Shown here: positions 9,464 to 21,690 of the stretch, one piece after another
Layout of the letters: each line of letters opens with the position of its first letter
Position numbering within the stretch: the stretch's first letter is position 1
Assembly: GCF_014898055.3 (NCBI RefSeq)
Contig: NW_023605083.1
Coordinates: 92,715,483-92,779,482 of the forward strand
Source of the DNA: Talpa occidentalis
Taxonomy: Eukaryota; Chordata; Mammalia; Eulipotyphla; Talpidae
Direction of reading: 5' to 3'
Length of the DNA: 64,000 nucleotides
The notes under the pieces: model-generated
Database searches by the model: none
The model's input: only the letters and a program-made list of their open reading frames with translations
What the model was told of the DNA's origin: nothing
Made by a program: the position numbers and the translations under genes

Positions 9464-12400
9464 ATGGCAAATACAGATGCTAACATATCAATATTAACTC
9501 TAAATATAAATGGACTAAACTCTTCAATAAAAAGACACAGAGTCACAGGCTGGATTAAGAAACAAAACCCAACCTTTTGCTGTCTCCAGGAAACACATTT
9601 AGCTACAAAAGATAAAAATAGACTCAAAGTTAAAGGATGGATAACAATTCTACAAGCAATGGACCAAAAAAAGAAAGCAGGAACAGCTATACTTATATCA
9701 AATAAAACAGATTTCAAACTCAAAAAGATAAAAAGAGACCCCAAAGGTCACTACATTATGATCAAGGGGACAATACTTCAAGAATAAATAACACTCATTA
9801 ACATATATTCACAAAATGAAGGAGCACCAAAATATATCAGACAACTATTATCTTTGAAAACAGACATCAGAGAAAACACATACGTAGGGGGAGACTTCAA
9901 CACACCACTATCAACAATGGATAGATCAACGAGATAACAAATAAGTAAAGACACTAAAGCTCTAAATAAGGATCTAGAGTGCTTGGGCTTAACAGACATC
10001 TATAGAACACTAAACCCAAAAAAATCTGAGTACACATTTTTCTCAAGTGCACACGGATCATTCTCCAGGGTCAATCACATACTGGAACCCAAGACAAACA
10101 TCAACAGATACACCAAGATTGAAATCATACCAACCATCTTTTCTGACCATGAAGGCATCAAACTAGAAATAAACCATAAAAAGAAGGCAAGGAACTCTCC
10201 TATCTCATGGAGATTGAAAACCACACTACTGGAAGACCACTGGACTAATGAGGGGATCAAAGAAGAAATTAAAAACTTCTTTGAATTGAATGACAAGGAG
10301 GACACCAATTTCCTAAATGTATGGGATGCAGCAAAAGCATTAATAAGAGGAAAATATATAGCAATAGAGGCTCACATCAAGAAACAAAAAAGAACTCAAA
10401 GAAACAACCTAATCTTGAAGCTCAAAGATCTAGAAAAAGAACAACAAAAAACCCCAAAACCAGTAGAAGAAAAGAAATAATAAAAACCAAAGCAGAAATA
10501 AATGAAATTGAAACTAAAAAAACAATCCTAAAGATCAATGAAACCAAGAGCTGATTCTTCAAAAAAATAAAAAAAATAGACAAACCCCTAGTGAGGCTCA
10601 CGAAGGAAAAAAGGGAGAAAGCAGAAATAAACAGGATCATAAATGAAAGAGGAGAAATCACAATGGACACAGCAGAAATCAAAAGAATAATCAGAAACTA
10701 CTATGAACAGTTATATGGAAACAAGTTCAACAATCTAGAGGAGATGGACAAATTCCTACAACTCTACAATCACGCAAAGCTAGATAAAGAAGAAATAGAA
10801 CACCTAAACAGACCAATTTCAAGCAGCAAAATTGAAATGGTAATCAAAAACCTCCCCCAAAACAAAAGCCCAGGACCTGATGGATTTACAAATGAATTCT
10901 ACCAAATGTTCAGAAATGAATTATTGCCTATCCTTCACAAACTCTTCCAAAAAATTGAGAAGGAAGGGATAATACCAAACACGTTCTATGAAGCCAACAT
11001 TACACTAATACCAAAACCAAACAAGGACAACACAAAAAAGAAAAGTGCAGGCCAATCTCCTTAATGAACACTGATGCAAAAATCCTCAATAAAATTTTAG
11101 CTATCAGAATCCAACAATGTATCCATAAGATAATTCACCATGACCAAGTAGAATTCATTCCAGGGACACGAGGATGGTTCAACATCCGAAAATCAATCAA
11201 CGTTATCCAACACATCAACAAAAAGAAATATAAAAACCATATGATAATATCAATAGATGCCGAGAAAGCTTTTGACAAAGTGCAACACCCATTCATGATA
11301 AAAACCCTTGAAATTCTTGGGATAAAAGGAACATACCTCAACATCATAAAGGCCATATATGACAAGCCAACAGCCAGTATCATTTTCAATGGCGAAAAGC
11401 TGAAAGCATTCCCATTAAGATCTGGAACAAGACAAGGATGTCCACTCTCACCACTGCTTTTCAATATAATACTGGAAGTCCTAGCCAGAGCTATAAGACA
11501 AGAGAAAGACATACAAGGAATCCAAATAGGAAAAGAAGAAGTCAAACTATCACTATTTGCATATGATATGATAATATACATAGAGAACCCCCAAAAACTC
11601 CACAGAAAAACTAATTCAACTAATCAATCCGTTCAGTAAAAGTGGCAGGATACAAAATCAATGTGCAAAAATCAGTAGCCTTCCTGTACACAAACAATAA
11701 ATCTGAAGAAGAAGAAATAAAAAAAAAACCATCCCTTTTATTATCAAAACAAAAAAAATCAAATACTTGGGAATAAATCTAACAAAAGAGGTAAAGGACC
11801 TATACAAAGAAAACTATAAAACACTGTTAAAAGAAATAGAAGAAGACACAAAGAAATGGAAAGACATCCCCTGCTCATGGATTGGAAGAATAAACATTAT
11901 TAAAATGGCCATCCTACCAAAAGCAATATACAGATTCAATGCTATTCCAGTCAAAATTTCAATGTCATTCTTCAAAGAAATAGAACAATTATTGATGAAA
12001 TTCATATGGAATCACAAAAAACCCCGAATAGCCAAAGCTCTCCTGAATAAAAAAGAAGGGAATGGAGGCATCACACTCCCAGACTTCAAACTATACTACA
12101 AAGCCAAAATCATCAAAACTGCATGGTATTGGAACAAGAACAGACACACAGACCAATGGAATTGAATAGAAAATCCAGAAATAAACCCACAGATTTATGG
12201 TCAACTAATCTTTGACAAAGGAGCAAAGAATATGCATTGGAGCAAAGAAAGTTTGTTCAATAAATGGTGCTGGGAAAACTGGGTCGCTACATGCAAAAGA
12301 ATGCAGCTTGACTACTACCTAACACCATGCACAAAAACCAACTTAAAATGGATTAAAGAACTAGACATAACACCTCAAACCATAAAATATATAGAAGGAA

Positions 12401-13290
12401 ATATAGGCGAAACACTACATGACATGCACATCAAAGACATTTTTACAGACACATCACCCAAAGCAGTGATAGTGAAGGCAAAGATAAACAGCTGGGCCTA
12501 CATCAAATCAAAGAGCTTCTGCACAGCAAAAGAGACAATAACAAAAACAAAGAGAAACCCCACCGACTGGGAGAACGTTTTTGCACACAACACTAATGAA
12601 AAAGGGCTGATCACAAAAATCTACAAAGAGCTGATGAGACTCAACAAAAACAAAGAAAATTATCCAGTCAAAAAATGGGCAGAAGAGCTAAAAAGAAACT
12701 TCTCTGAAGAGGAGATGCAAATGGCCAACAGGCATATGAAAAAATGTTCAACATCACTTGTAATCAGGGAAATGCAAATCAAAACTACAATGAGATACCA
12801 TCTTACACCAGTGAGAATGGCACATATTAAAAAAACTAGCAACAACAAATGTTGGTGAGGTTGTGGAGAAAAAGAAACTCTCCTGCACTGTTGGTGGGAG
12901 TGCAAACTGGTCCAACCACTATGGAGAGCTGTGTGGAGATTTCTGGACCTACTAAACATAGAGCTTCCATATGATTCAGCAATTCCACTCCTAGGTATTT
13001 ACCCAAAGGACACAGAAACATCAATTCCAAAGAGCACCTGCACCCCTATGTTTATAGCAGCGCTATTTACAATAGCCAAGCTTTGGAAACAACCCAAATG
13101 CCCAAAAACAGATGACTGGATCAAGAAGATGTGGTACATATACACCACGGAATATTACTCAGCATTCAAAAAAGATAAACACATGCAATTTGCAGAAATA
13201 TGGATGGCGCTGGAAGGGATCATGCTCAGCGAAATAAGCCAGAAAGAAAAAGAAAAAAACCAGATGGTTTCACTCATAGCAGGAATCTAG
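9464..13290 (+). pseudogene. L1 ORF2 remnant (endonuclease and reverse transcriptase)
   Basis: ORF2p nicks target DNA and reverse-transcribes the element. Start MANTDANISILTLNINGLNS at 9464. Endonuclease motifs QETHL (about 9586), GDFNTPLS (about 9890) and SDHEGIKLEIN (about 10140) are visible. Reverse transcriptase motifs are SPGPDGFTNEFYQ (about 10867), [15 protein letters not shown] (about 11252) and [13 protein letters not shown] (about 11431). The catalytic FADD box reads FAYD (11556-11567), so one essential Asp is lost. The C-terminal Cys-rich segment ([16 protein letters not shown], about 12860) follows. In-frame stops lie at 9785, 9935, 10552, 12163 and 12856, with frameshifts near 10480, 11035 and 11595-11730. 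No functional protein can be made. Confidence 0.93.
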
Positions 13291-13501
13291 AAAACTTAAA
13301 TAAGGGAGCAGGAAAAAGAAAAACTCTAAGAAAGAAAATATCAAAATCAACAAACAACTATGAACCAGAGACACTCTATGGGGGGTGAGGGGCAGGGAAA
13401 GGAGGGCTTGGGGTCAAAATAAGGGGGTTGTAATTGTATGGGGAATATAAAAATAAAATTTAAATAATAATAAATAAATAAATAAACACAGGGAAAAAAA
13501 A
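13291..13501 (+). other. L1 3' UTR and A-rich tail
   Basis: Contains a G-rich purine run (about 13379-13430) with several GGG tracts, then gtaattgtatggggaatat and AATAAA-type tail units ending in an A tract. Such runs are usual in L1 3' UTRs and can form G-quadruplexes. Confidence 0.8.
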
Positions 13502-13521
13502 GAAAATCAAAACCATGATGA
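13502..13521 (+). repeat. L1 target-site duplication, 3' copy
   Basis: Identical to 6267-6286. Confidence 0.92.
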
Positions 13522-13773
13522 GGTACCACCTCATACTCATTAGAATGCATTATAAAAATTAATAAGTGTAAGCCTTCCTATGTGAGCACAGTGTAAGCAC
13601 ACTGTTGGTAGGAATGTTGAATGAAGACAGTTACTATCAGTATGGTGATTCTTCAAAAAATTAAAAATTGAACTGCCATATATGATCCAGCAATTCTACA
13701 TTGGGGCATATACCCCAAAAATTGAATGCAGAGACTTTAACAGATATTTATACACCTGTGTTCTAGAGCACTA
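13522..13773 (+). mobile_element. Old L1 fragment, continuation
   Basis: Resumes the element broken at 6286: ccacctcatactcattagaa, gaactgccatatatgatcca and gcatataccccaaaa are L1 ORF2 3' sequence. It is broken again by two SINEs and continues at 14363. Confidence 0.8.
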
Positions 13774-14055
13774 TTTTTTTAAAAGATTCATTTATGCATA
13801 CAAGAACTGGGGTACAGGCCAGAACTGGGGTACAGGCCAGAGTTTTGGTGGGTGAGAGGATTCACCAGAGACAGAGTGGGGAACAGAACAGGCAGATTGA
13901 CTGAAATACACTGCTGAGGGGAGCAGCAGGTGAGTCAGGAGAGGTCTGCTGCACCATGTGGGCAGCTCCCTGGCCGGGGATCAAATTTGTGCTGTTGTGG
14001 CTGCAGTGAGCTTCACAGGTTGTGTCTTTACCCCTTGCACCACCAGGGAGGCCCC
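13774..14055 (-). mobile_element. tRNA-derived SINE, antisense
   Basis: Reads aaaagattcatttatgcata through to caccagggaggcccc. Flanks ctagagcactatttttt and ctagaagcattattttt form an imperfect duplication. Inside, gaactggggtacaggcca is duplicated in tandem (about 13805-13841). Confidence 0.9.
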
Positions 14056-14072
14056 TAGAAGCATTATTTTTA

Positions 14073-14349
14073 TTTTTTATTTATTTTTCTTTAAGATTTA
14101 TTTATTTATTTATACAAGCACTGGGTACAGTCAGAAGCGCAGGAGGGTGAGAGACTTCACCAGAGCCAGAGCGGGGAACAGAACAGGCAGACTGATGAAA
14201 TACACTGCTGAGGGGAGCAGCGGGCGGCAGGAGAGGTCTGTCATGCTATGTGGGACCCTCGCCAGCGGCCAGGGATCGAACTGGCGCTGCAGAGGCTGCG
14301 GGCAGCTTTGCAGCCCAGCGCTCAACTGCTGTGCCACCAGGGGAGGCCC
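14073..14349 (-). mobile_element. tRNA-derived SINE, antisense, GC-rich subfamily
   Basis: Reads tttatttatttatacaagca, gcaggagaggtctgtc, ccaccaggggaggccc. Target word agcattattttta at 14060-14072 and 14350-14362. It landed directly beside the previous SINE, in that element's target duplication. Confidence 0.9.
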
Positions 14350-14362
14350 AGCATTATTTTTA

Positions 14363-14525
14363 ACAGCCAAAAAGTAGAAGTAACCCAAGGTCCATCAACT
14401 AATGCTAAAGAACAAAACATGCTATATACATAAGGAGGAATATTATTCAGCCTTAAGAAGAAAGGAAAGTCTCACACTACAATATGGATGAATGTTGATA
14501 ACATTATGCTAGTGAAATAAGCCAG

Positions 14526-14557
<32 letters not shown>

Positions 14558-14825
14558 ACACACACCACTGCATGATTTTATTTATATCAGGCACCCAGAG
14601 CAGTCAAATTCATAGAAACAGAAAGTAGAAGGGTGGTTGCCAGCACTGGGGCTAGGGAGAGAACGGGGCAGTGTTGTTTAATAAGAGCAGAGCTTTAGTT
14701 TTGTAGGATGAGGAGTTCTGCATGACAATGTGAGCACACTTAGCGCTACTGAATTATACACTTAAAACAGTTGAGATGGAAAATTTTATGTCATGCATTT
14801 TAACACATATTTTAGAAAGTAAAAA
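14363..14825 (+). mobile_element. Old L1 3' end, last part
   Basis: aaggtccatcaactaatg, ggaatattattcagcctta, gtgaaataagccagaca and actgaattatacacttaaaa are L1 ORF2 end and 3' UTR sequence. It completes the old element also seen at 6142-6286 and 13522-13773. Confidence 0.8.
14525..14574. repeat. (CA)n microsatellite
   Basis: About 25 CA units with one TC interruption, within the old L1. Confidence 0.95.
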
Positions 14826-14954
14826 AAAGTTGACATCTTTGTGCTATTACATAGGAATGTCAGTTCTCTATAAGTAAGTTTCAGTCTAAAGAACAAGAAA
14901 GATGGACAGAAAGGAGGGAGAGAGAGAGAGGGAAGGAGGGAGAGAAGGAAGTCA

Positions 14955-15065
14955 GGCTGTTCTGTCAGCTACCATGCTGGGCACTTCCACCTGATTACCT
15001 AGTTTAATTATCATAACCACCCCATGGTGCCGTCCATTATCATAATTCCTACAGTTCAGGTTGGG
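14955..15065 (+). repeat. MIR SINE remnant
   Basis: taccatgctgggcactt, tagtttaattatcataac and a degenerate end. Preceded by a GAGA/GGAA-rich patch (14900-14950). Confidence 0.55.
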
Positions 15066-15880
15066 GATCAGCTATTTATCTGGTCAAGTTCTTGTGGTCA
15101 TAGCTCCTATGACCTGCAGTGGGAGCACTCCTGAAGTTGGCCTGACTCCCAAAACATATGTCCTTTCCTGTGCCAAGTTCATAGGAAATCATTTCTGTTT
15201 TCCAGACACTCAAAGGTCTGAGCACATGATTGCACCTCTGTGTCATTATCTGAGACTTCTACAGAAGAGGTCTTTGCACAGAACTTGCTGAATTCTCCTG
15301 GTCAGTGATTCACTCTCCATAGGCTCATTTTACTCACTTCCTCTGTTTTAGCTCATTTTTCAAGAGTCCTAGAGGGGCATTTAGCTCACAAAGACATCTA
15401 TTGTGGCAGTGACAGCAGACAGCAGATGTCCTATCAGGCAAGCACCACACGCAAACAGGCACTGGAAGAAAGAAATGTGAAAAGGTAGGTGGTGATTGTG
15501 TGGTGAGTGGGGCAGGTGGGGAGCAGAGAGGGAGGTCTACTAAGTGAGCATAACTCTGCCTACTTCCCAACTTTGCCCATACTCTTTTTTACCAAGGAAA
15601 GGGCACGGGAGTGCTCAGGAAGAAGAAGTTGTGGTTACAACCAAGAAGAAAGGAGGGACGCATGGAGGAGGGAAGGAGAAAGACATTGTGTGTGCACCGC
15701 ACTGACAGTGACGCTGTGTGTGGGGCTTGACGCGCATGATCTCATTTATTCTGAAAAGCACATGATCTCATTTACTCAGAACTTGAACTCAGATCTCTCT
15801 GGTTCCCTTCTAGCCAGAAAACCATCTGGAAAGGTACTGAAAAGAAAACAGAAAAAAAAAAGAAGGCATGATGGTGCCTT
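15066..15880. other. Non-repetitive sequence
   Basis: No exon, RNA or strong repeat recognised. catgatctcattta occurs twice, 28 bp apart (about 15736 and 15764), a short local duplication. Confidence 0.5.
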
Positions 15881-15884
15881 CACA

Positions 15885-16060
15885 TATATTAATTATAATA
15901 ATAGCAGCAAACAGGAATGGAAGGTTTACTATGTACCCTGTGCTGTTCTAGGCACTTTCTCTTATTAACCCACTGAATCCATATAAGGCAGACACTCTTT
16001 TATCCCATTCTACTGAAGAGGAGACCGAGGCACAGAGCATTCCTCAACTGGTAAGTGATG
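15885..16060 (+). repeat. MIR SINE, well preserved
   Basis: tactatgtaccctgtgctgt, tctaggcactttc, then tatcccattctactgaagag and ccgaggcacagagcatt give the MIR core and tail in order. Confidence 0.85.
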
Positions 16061-16890
16061 GTGTCCTTTCCCCACTTGCCCTAGGCAATTTAGCCTCTTA
16101 AACACTTAAAGGAAACTATAATGAAGCTAGAGATGGGGCAAAATGAAATTACTGCCAAAATGGGGAACCACAAAAAGACTATAAAAATTTACTTTGGCAT
16201 ACACTCCAGGCAGCAGCCAAATCCTCTGGGTCTCTGGGCTAAACCACGGGCATCTGGCACTGGAGATGATTTAATCCTGCCGACTTTCAAATTTAGAACC
16301 TGTCTTGTTTGCTAGCAAATGCTCAGAGTAATAAAGCAGCAAATGAATGTAAATGTAAAAGCTCAAGAAAGGCCAATGACACATATATTGGCAACTTTCT
16401 GGGTTTTCTGGATGTGGAAAAAGACTGTCGCTGTGACAAACTGCACTCATTACAGGCTGCTCACTTTCTGTAGAAACATTTCTAGTTTGTTAGACAGATT
16501 TGAATCGCAGAGTTTGGGGAAGCTTGTAGGGAGCACTGTGACTTCCAGAGTCTTTACTATTGGACTCAATCCGGGACAAACTGGTTGAGTCCATTTTCTC
16601 TTCGTTTGGTCGTTTCTCTTCCTTCCCAAAGCGCAAAACCACTAACTGCCCCATCCTTGCTCCATTACCCCAACAGCTACAGATACTTGCTGTGAGCATA
16701 TGCATCTTCTCTAGTCTCCTTCTTTTCACTCTTTTTAAATTCTTGCCCAATTACACAGGAAAAAATCTCTCACCTTTTCCCCTCCCATCCCATTCACAGA
16801 GAAATTCTCTAACAAGAAATCATCAAGGTTTGCGGACAGAACTGAAATCAGACACACCTCCTGATACTTGGCCAGGTGTGGTTTTTACAA
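16061..16890. other. Non-repetitive sequence
   Basis: No supported feature. ORFs on both strands are short and without domains. Confidence 0.5.
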
Positions 16891-17161
16891 CTTTTTTTTT
16901 TTTTAAAGATTTATTTATTTATACAAGCACTGGGTACAGTCAGAAGTGCGGGAGGGTGAGAGGATTCACCAGAGCCAGAGCAGGGAACAGAACCAGGCAG
17001 ATAGAAGAAACACACTGCTGAGGGGAGCAGTGGGCGGGGCAGGAGAGGTCTGTCGCGTCATGTGGGACCCTCACTGGCAGCCAGGGATCAAACCGGCGCT
17101 GCAGAGGCTGTGGGCAGCTTCGCAGCCCAGCGCTCAACCGCTGCGCCCCCAGGGGAGGCCC
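16891..17161 (-). mobile_element. tRNA-derived SINE, antisense, GC-rich subfamily
   Basis: ttttaaagatttatttattt through ccaggggaggccc. Target words ggtttttacaa (16880-16890) and ggtttttataa (17162-17172). Confidence 0.9.
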
Positions 17162-17172
17162 GGTTTTTATAA

Positions 17173-17958
17173 TATTTTATGAAATAAACACTGATTTCAA
17201 GGGCCCCATTTAGTCCAGTCTAGGACTCCAGGGCCATCTACCAGGCATTAGGACAGCAGACACTAATACAGTCTCTCCCAACTTCTCACCAAATAATATA
17301 ATTTTGAAGACATAGAATAAAGGAAGGCTTATGCCAACAATGCAAACTGAAAGTCGCCGATGACAGGTCAGAGCCAGAGACTGATATTATGTCTAAATCT
17401 GATAGAAATGGATTAAGGAAATCCAGGCTTCAGTTCACACCAAAATCTCTGTAGGAGGTAGGTGGAGCTTTATCATGGTTAAAGTTTGACTCCTAAGAAG
17501 CTCCTAGGTGTGCACTCTTTTCAGATACATGATCCCCTGGTTTTTTCCTGTAATGAGGATTGGTGGATCAGATTTGCCAAGATGGGGACCTTTGGGGAGA
17601 AGACTATTGGGAGGAGGAAGTAAGAGTCCTGCTTTGTCCAAGTTATGTCCCATTTTGATCCAAGAAGTCTGGGCTGAAGCTATAGATCGGGAACACAGAA
17701 CATTGTGGTCACTGAGGTCATGAACCATGTGAAGAGAAAAGAGTGAGGTGCCGAGGGCTCAGCTCCAGGGCCACCAGTTTTCAGAGAAGGCCCATGAAGA
17801 CTCAGCAGAAGGACATGAGAAGGTGCAACTCATGAAGGCCAAGGAGAATGGGATGCCTGAGAGCTGAGGGAGTGTGGATTCTGTTGCAAGAGCCATAACA
17901 GGAGGGCAGGGAGGCGGCCATTGCACCTGGTATTTGGTGCCTGTGGAAGAATAAGTTG
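17173..17958. other. Non-repetitive sequence
   Basis: No exon or repeat recognised. Confidence 0.45.
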
Positions 17959-17959
17959 T

Positions 17960-19122
17960 TTTAACTTTCAAAATCCATTTTATTAATTCATCACATTAAT
18001 AAAATAGAGGGAGAAATGATCGCATGATCATTTAATAACTACATTAAAAGCACTTAACAAGGTTCAATGCCCACATATTATAAAACTTCGCAGTAAACTG
18101 GAAACAGAAGGATGTCCCTCATAGTAATGCTATCTTTATTCCCAGTGGTATGATTGTAGATGTGGAAAATCATAAGGAATCTATTTCAAACCATCACACC
18201 AAAGTTATAGGATACAAAATCAATGTAAAAACAATTGTATTTCTACACATTAGTAATTACCAATTGGTAAATGAAAAGTTTAAACATAACAAAATAGCAT
18301 CAAGAAACCAAAATCTTACAGATAAATTTAACAAAATATATATGAAACCTCTAGATTTAAGACTATAAGATATGTTTAAGATAAACCAAAGAATAAATGG
18401 AGAAATATGCCATGTCCATGGGTCAGAAGACACAATATTGATTTTATGTCAACCCTTCCTTAAACAGATAAACAGATTCAATGCAACCTCAACCATTATC
18501 TCAGTGAAGTTAAAAAAAATAGATATGGACAAACTGATTCTAAAACTTATATGGAAACACAGAATACCTAGAACAGTTAAAATGATTTTGGGAAAGAAGG
18601 GCAAAGGTAGAGAATGCATGCTATCTGACTTCAAGAATGGCTCTGAAGAAATCAAGACAATATGATACTGGGATAAGGATAAACAGATAAATGTGTTAGC
18701 CCAAGGGTTCAGAAACAGATCATCACTTACATGGCTCAATGATTTTCAACAAAGGCACCAAAGTGATTCATTGGGGAAAGAAAAGTCTACTACCAAATCG
18801 TATTGAACAACTACATATTCATATGGAAAATAATAAACCATCTTTCGCTCATGTAGCACACCAAACACACAAAATCAATTAGACATGGATTATAGTTCCA
18901 ACTATAAAAAGCTAAAACTATAAAGCTTCCAGATGGAACACAGGAGAATTTCTTAATGATTTTGCAGTAAGCAAAGATATCTTATCATGCAAAATCAATG
19001 GAATATGAGAAAAAATTGATAAATTGGACTTCATTTATGAAAGACATAAAGAAAATGAAAAACTAGCCATAGACTGGGAGAAAATCATCACTATATATAT
19101 CTATATCTACATCTATATAGTC

Positions 19123-19158
<36 letters not shown>

Positions 19159-19370
19159 GTGAAATTAATCAAAATGGTAAAGAGAGAGAGCTGACCAGGA
19201 ATGAGCATGAGGGAATTTTCTGGAATAATGGAAATATGCTCTATATCTTGGTGGGAGTACTTTTTACATGGGTGTACATATTTTCAGTAACTCATCAAAA
19301 TTTTTGTATTTTACTGTGTATAAACCATAGCTCAATAAGAACATTTTTTAAAAGCATGCCATACCTAAGT
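17960..19370 (+). mobile_element. Old L1 ORF2 and 3' end
   Basis: aggatacaaaatcaatgtaa, gataaatttaacaaaatata, aatagatatggacaaactg and tggaaacacagaatacctag are L1 RT-domain end sequence. It ends tataaaccatagctcaataa. Fragments translate as L1 ORF2 (YKINVKTIVFLHISN). A TATC/GT simple repeat lies at 19092-19160. Confidence 0.85.
19122..19160. repeat. (GT)n/(GTAT)n microsatellite
   Basis: About eleven GT units followed by tatgtatgtatgtgtg. Confidence 0.9.
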
Positions 19371-20550
19371 GTCTAGAATAAATCTTCAAACTTTTTCTTA
19401 ACTTCACCATTACACATGAGCCACTTTCCCTTTTCAAATGCACACACATTCTCCACCTTGGTTTGGCTTATTATACTTCTAGTCCTTTTTACTGCATTTA
19501 TAGACCCACATACATACATCTTACATGCATTACTTTTACATACATGGGATCATAGCGTAGATATTGTTCTATGCTGAGCTGGCTCCGAAAAAGCACATCT
19601 GATTGTCATTCTCTCCCTGCTCCTTCAATCTTTCTAATGCTTTTCTGTTGCCTTAGGACAAAATTCGACCCCCAAGCCCACCCTACAAGACCCCAAGAAG
19701 TCTGGGGCCTTCCTCCCTTCTGGTTTGTCTCACACCTTCCCTCTAGCTCCAAAATGAAGTTCTTCCTCCATGTGTCATCCTTCTGCCAGAAGTATTTCTA
19801 CCTCCTGCTTCTGATGTAGTTCTTAATGTGCTGTCTTCTGTCTTCTGCTCACAAGCCCACTTCTTTAGGGACAGCGTCCTGACTCCACATTGGGATGAGC
19901 GCCCATTTCTCCTCTCTGCTTCCCTCCTACCTGCAACGTAACTGTCGCCCCTACTGAGTTTTCAGCTTTGATGACAGTGGCCCATCCACCATGTTAATAG
20001 TTCTACTCCCAGTACCCAGCACAGGGCACAGTCAGATTCTCCCTAGATAGTTACATGAATGTGCAAACGTGTAAATCAAAAGCCCCACCCAAATATGTGG
20101 TCATGATGCTATGACCAAATAAGCAGTAGGGGTTATTCCTCAGGCCTTGAGGGGAAATCACATCTATTGTAACTTCCCAATGAGTCAGTCTTCAGAGGTG
20201 TTGAAAGAGTCATTTTTGGCCACCCACAGAGTGGGCAGGTTGCTTGGAGACCTGCTTCCTCCTGATTTCCTCTGCCAGAGGCCATAGGAAGAGGTCAGAA
20301 CCTGAGTTTTCCAGGAGCTGTTCCAAAGGCCACAGAGTATAAATACAGGACAATTTATGGGGCTATTAATTTCTTTCTTTCTGTACATTGTTTCTTCCCC
20401 TCACTCTTTCCTCATGATAATAAGGCAACTTACTTGGAGGTTTATGGGAGAAAAATGAAAAATTGAGCTCTTGGACAGCTCCTGGCAGGATGGGTGGGGC
20501 TCAGAGGTGGATTTCAGCTGACATAAGAAGATGAAGAAATGGCTATTTCT
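19371..20550. other. Non-repetitive sequence with a TATA-like word
   Basis: No gene recognised. gagtataaatacagg near 20335-20349 is a perfect TATA word on the plus strand, but nothing downstream looks like a transcript. Confidence 0.4.
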
Positions 20551-20554
20551 TTTT

Positions 20555-21690
20555 TTCTCTTTATAGATTTTAGTTCTTGAGCAGTTTTAGTTTACAGAAA
20601 AATTGAACAGAAAGTTCCCATATACCCTCTCTGCTCCCTCATGCCCTGCCGCCCACAGTTTCCCCTATTATTAATATCTTCCATTAGTGTGGTACATTTG
20701 ACACAATTGATGAACCTGTATTGACACAACAATATTAATTAAAGTCCACAGATTACATTAGGGTTCCCTATTTGTTGTACGATTGCATGGGTTTTTGCTG
20801 GGCTCTCTGTTCTGTACCATTGATCTATCCTCCTATTCTTTCACCAGTGTCATACTGTTTTGATAACTGTAGCTTTATAGTGTGTCTTGAGTCAGGATGT
20901 ATCTGTTCTCACTTTGTTCTTTTTCTTGACTATTTGTTAGCTATTCCCAGTTTCTTTTCCATATCAAATTTAGAATGAATTTGTTGATTTAGACAAAGTA
21001 ATTTGTTGGGATTTTGGGTGGATAGCATTGGACTATAGATAAATTGGGAAGAAGTGGCACATTGATTCTGCTTATCCAAGATCATGGGATATCACTCCAT
21101 TTACTTAGATCTTTTTTTACTTCATCAGAATTTTGTAATTTTCCTCATTTAGATCTTGTACATTTTTTGTTAGATCTGTATCTAAGTATCTTATTTTTTG
21201 ATGTTAATGTAATGGTGGTATATTTTTAATTTCAAATTCCAATTGCTCCTACTTGACTATAGGAAAACAATAACTCGGTTTGTATTAATCCTATATTCTG
21301 CAACCTTCCTATAATCACTTATCAGTTCCAGGAATTTTTTTCTGTCAATTTTTGGGGATTTTCTACATATACACTAATGTCACCTGCAAACATAATTTCA
21401 TTTCTTCCTTCCCAATCTGTGTACCTTTTACTTCCTTCTCTTGTTTGCAGTAGCTACAATTTCTAGTACAAAGTTGAATAGGAGGAATGAGTGGCCACAA
21501 CCTTTCTTTGTTTCTGACATGAGGGAAAAAGCATCTAGTTTCTCACCATTAAGTATTATGTGAGTTGTAGGATTTTTAAAGATTTTCTTTATCTAGTTGA
21601 GGAAGTTCCCCTCCTTTTCCTGGATTGATGGGATATCATAAATTGATATGAGAACATCTGGATTTCTACTGGTACCAAGTTACAGATACT
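20555..21690 (-). mobile_element. Old L1, antisense
   Basis: tagttcttgagcagttttag, gttcccatataccctc, ttgatgaacctgtattgaca, then tctgtaccattgatctatcc, ttcatcagaattttgtaatt and tcacctgcaaacataattt are reverse-complement L1 3' UTR and ORF2 sequence. Confidence 0.85.

Larger units (their letters stand above)
6287..13501 (+). mobile_element. Full-length L1 retrotransposon, inactive
   Basis: Complete L1 of about 7.2 kb: long GC-rich 5' UTR (6287-8369) with internal tandem units, ORF1 remnant (8370-9433), short inter-ORF gap, ORF2 remnant (9464-13290), a 3' UTR with a G-rich purine tract (about 13379-13430: gggggtgagg, aaggagggcttgggg) and a terminal AAAT/A tract. A perfect 20-bp target-site duplication brackets it. 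Multiple stops and frameshifts make it non-autonomous. It inserted into an older L1 3' region. A 3' end fragment of the same family lies at 44732-44949. Confidence 0.95.
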
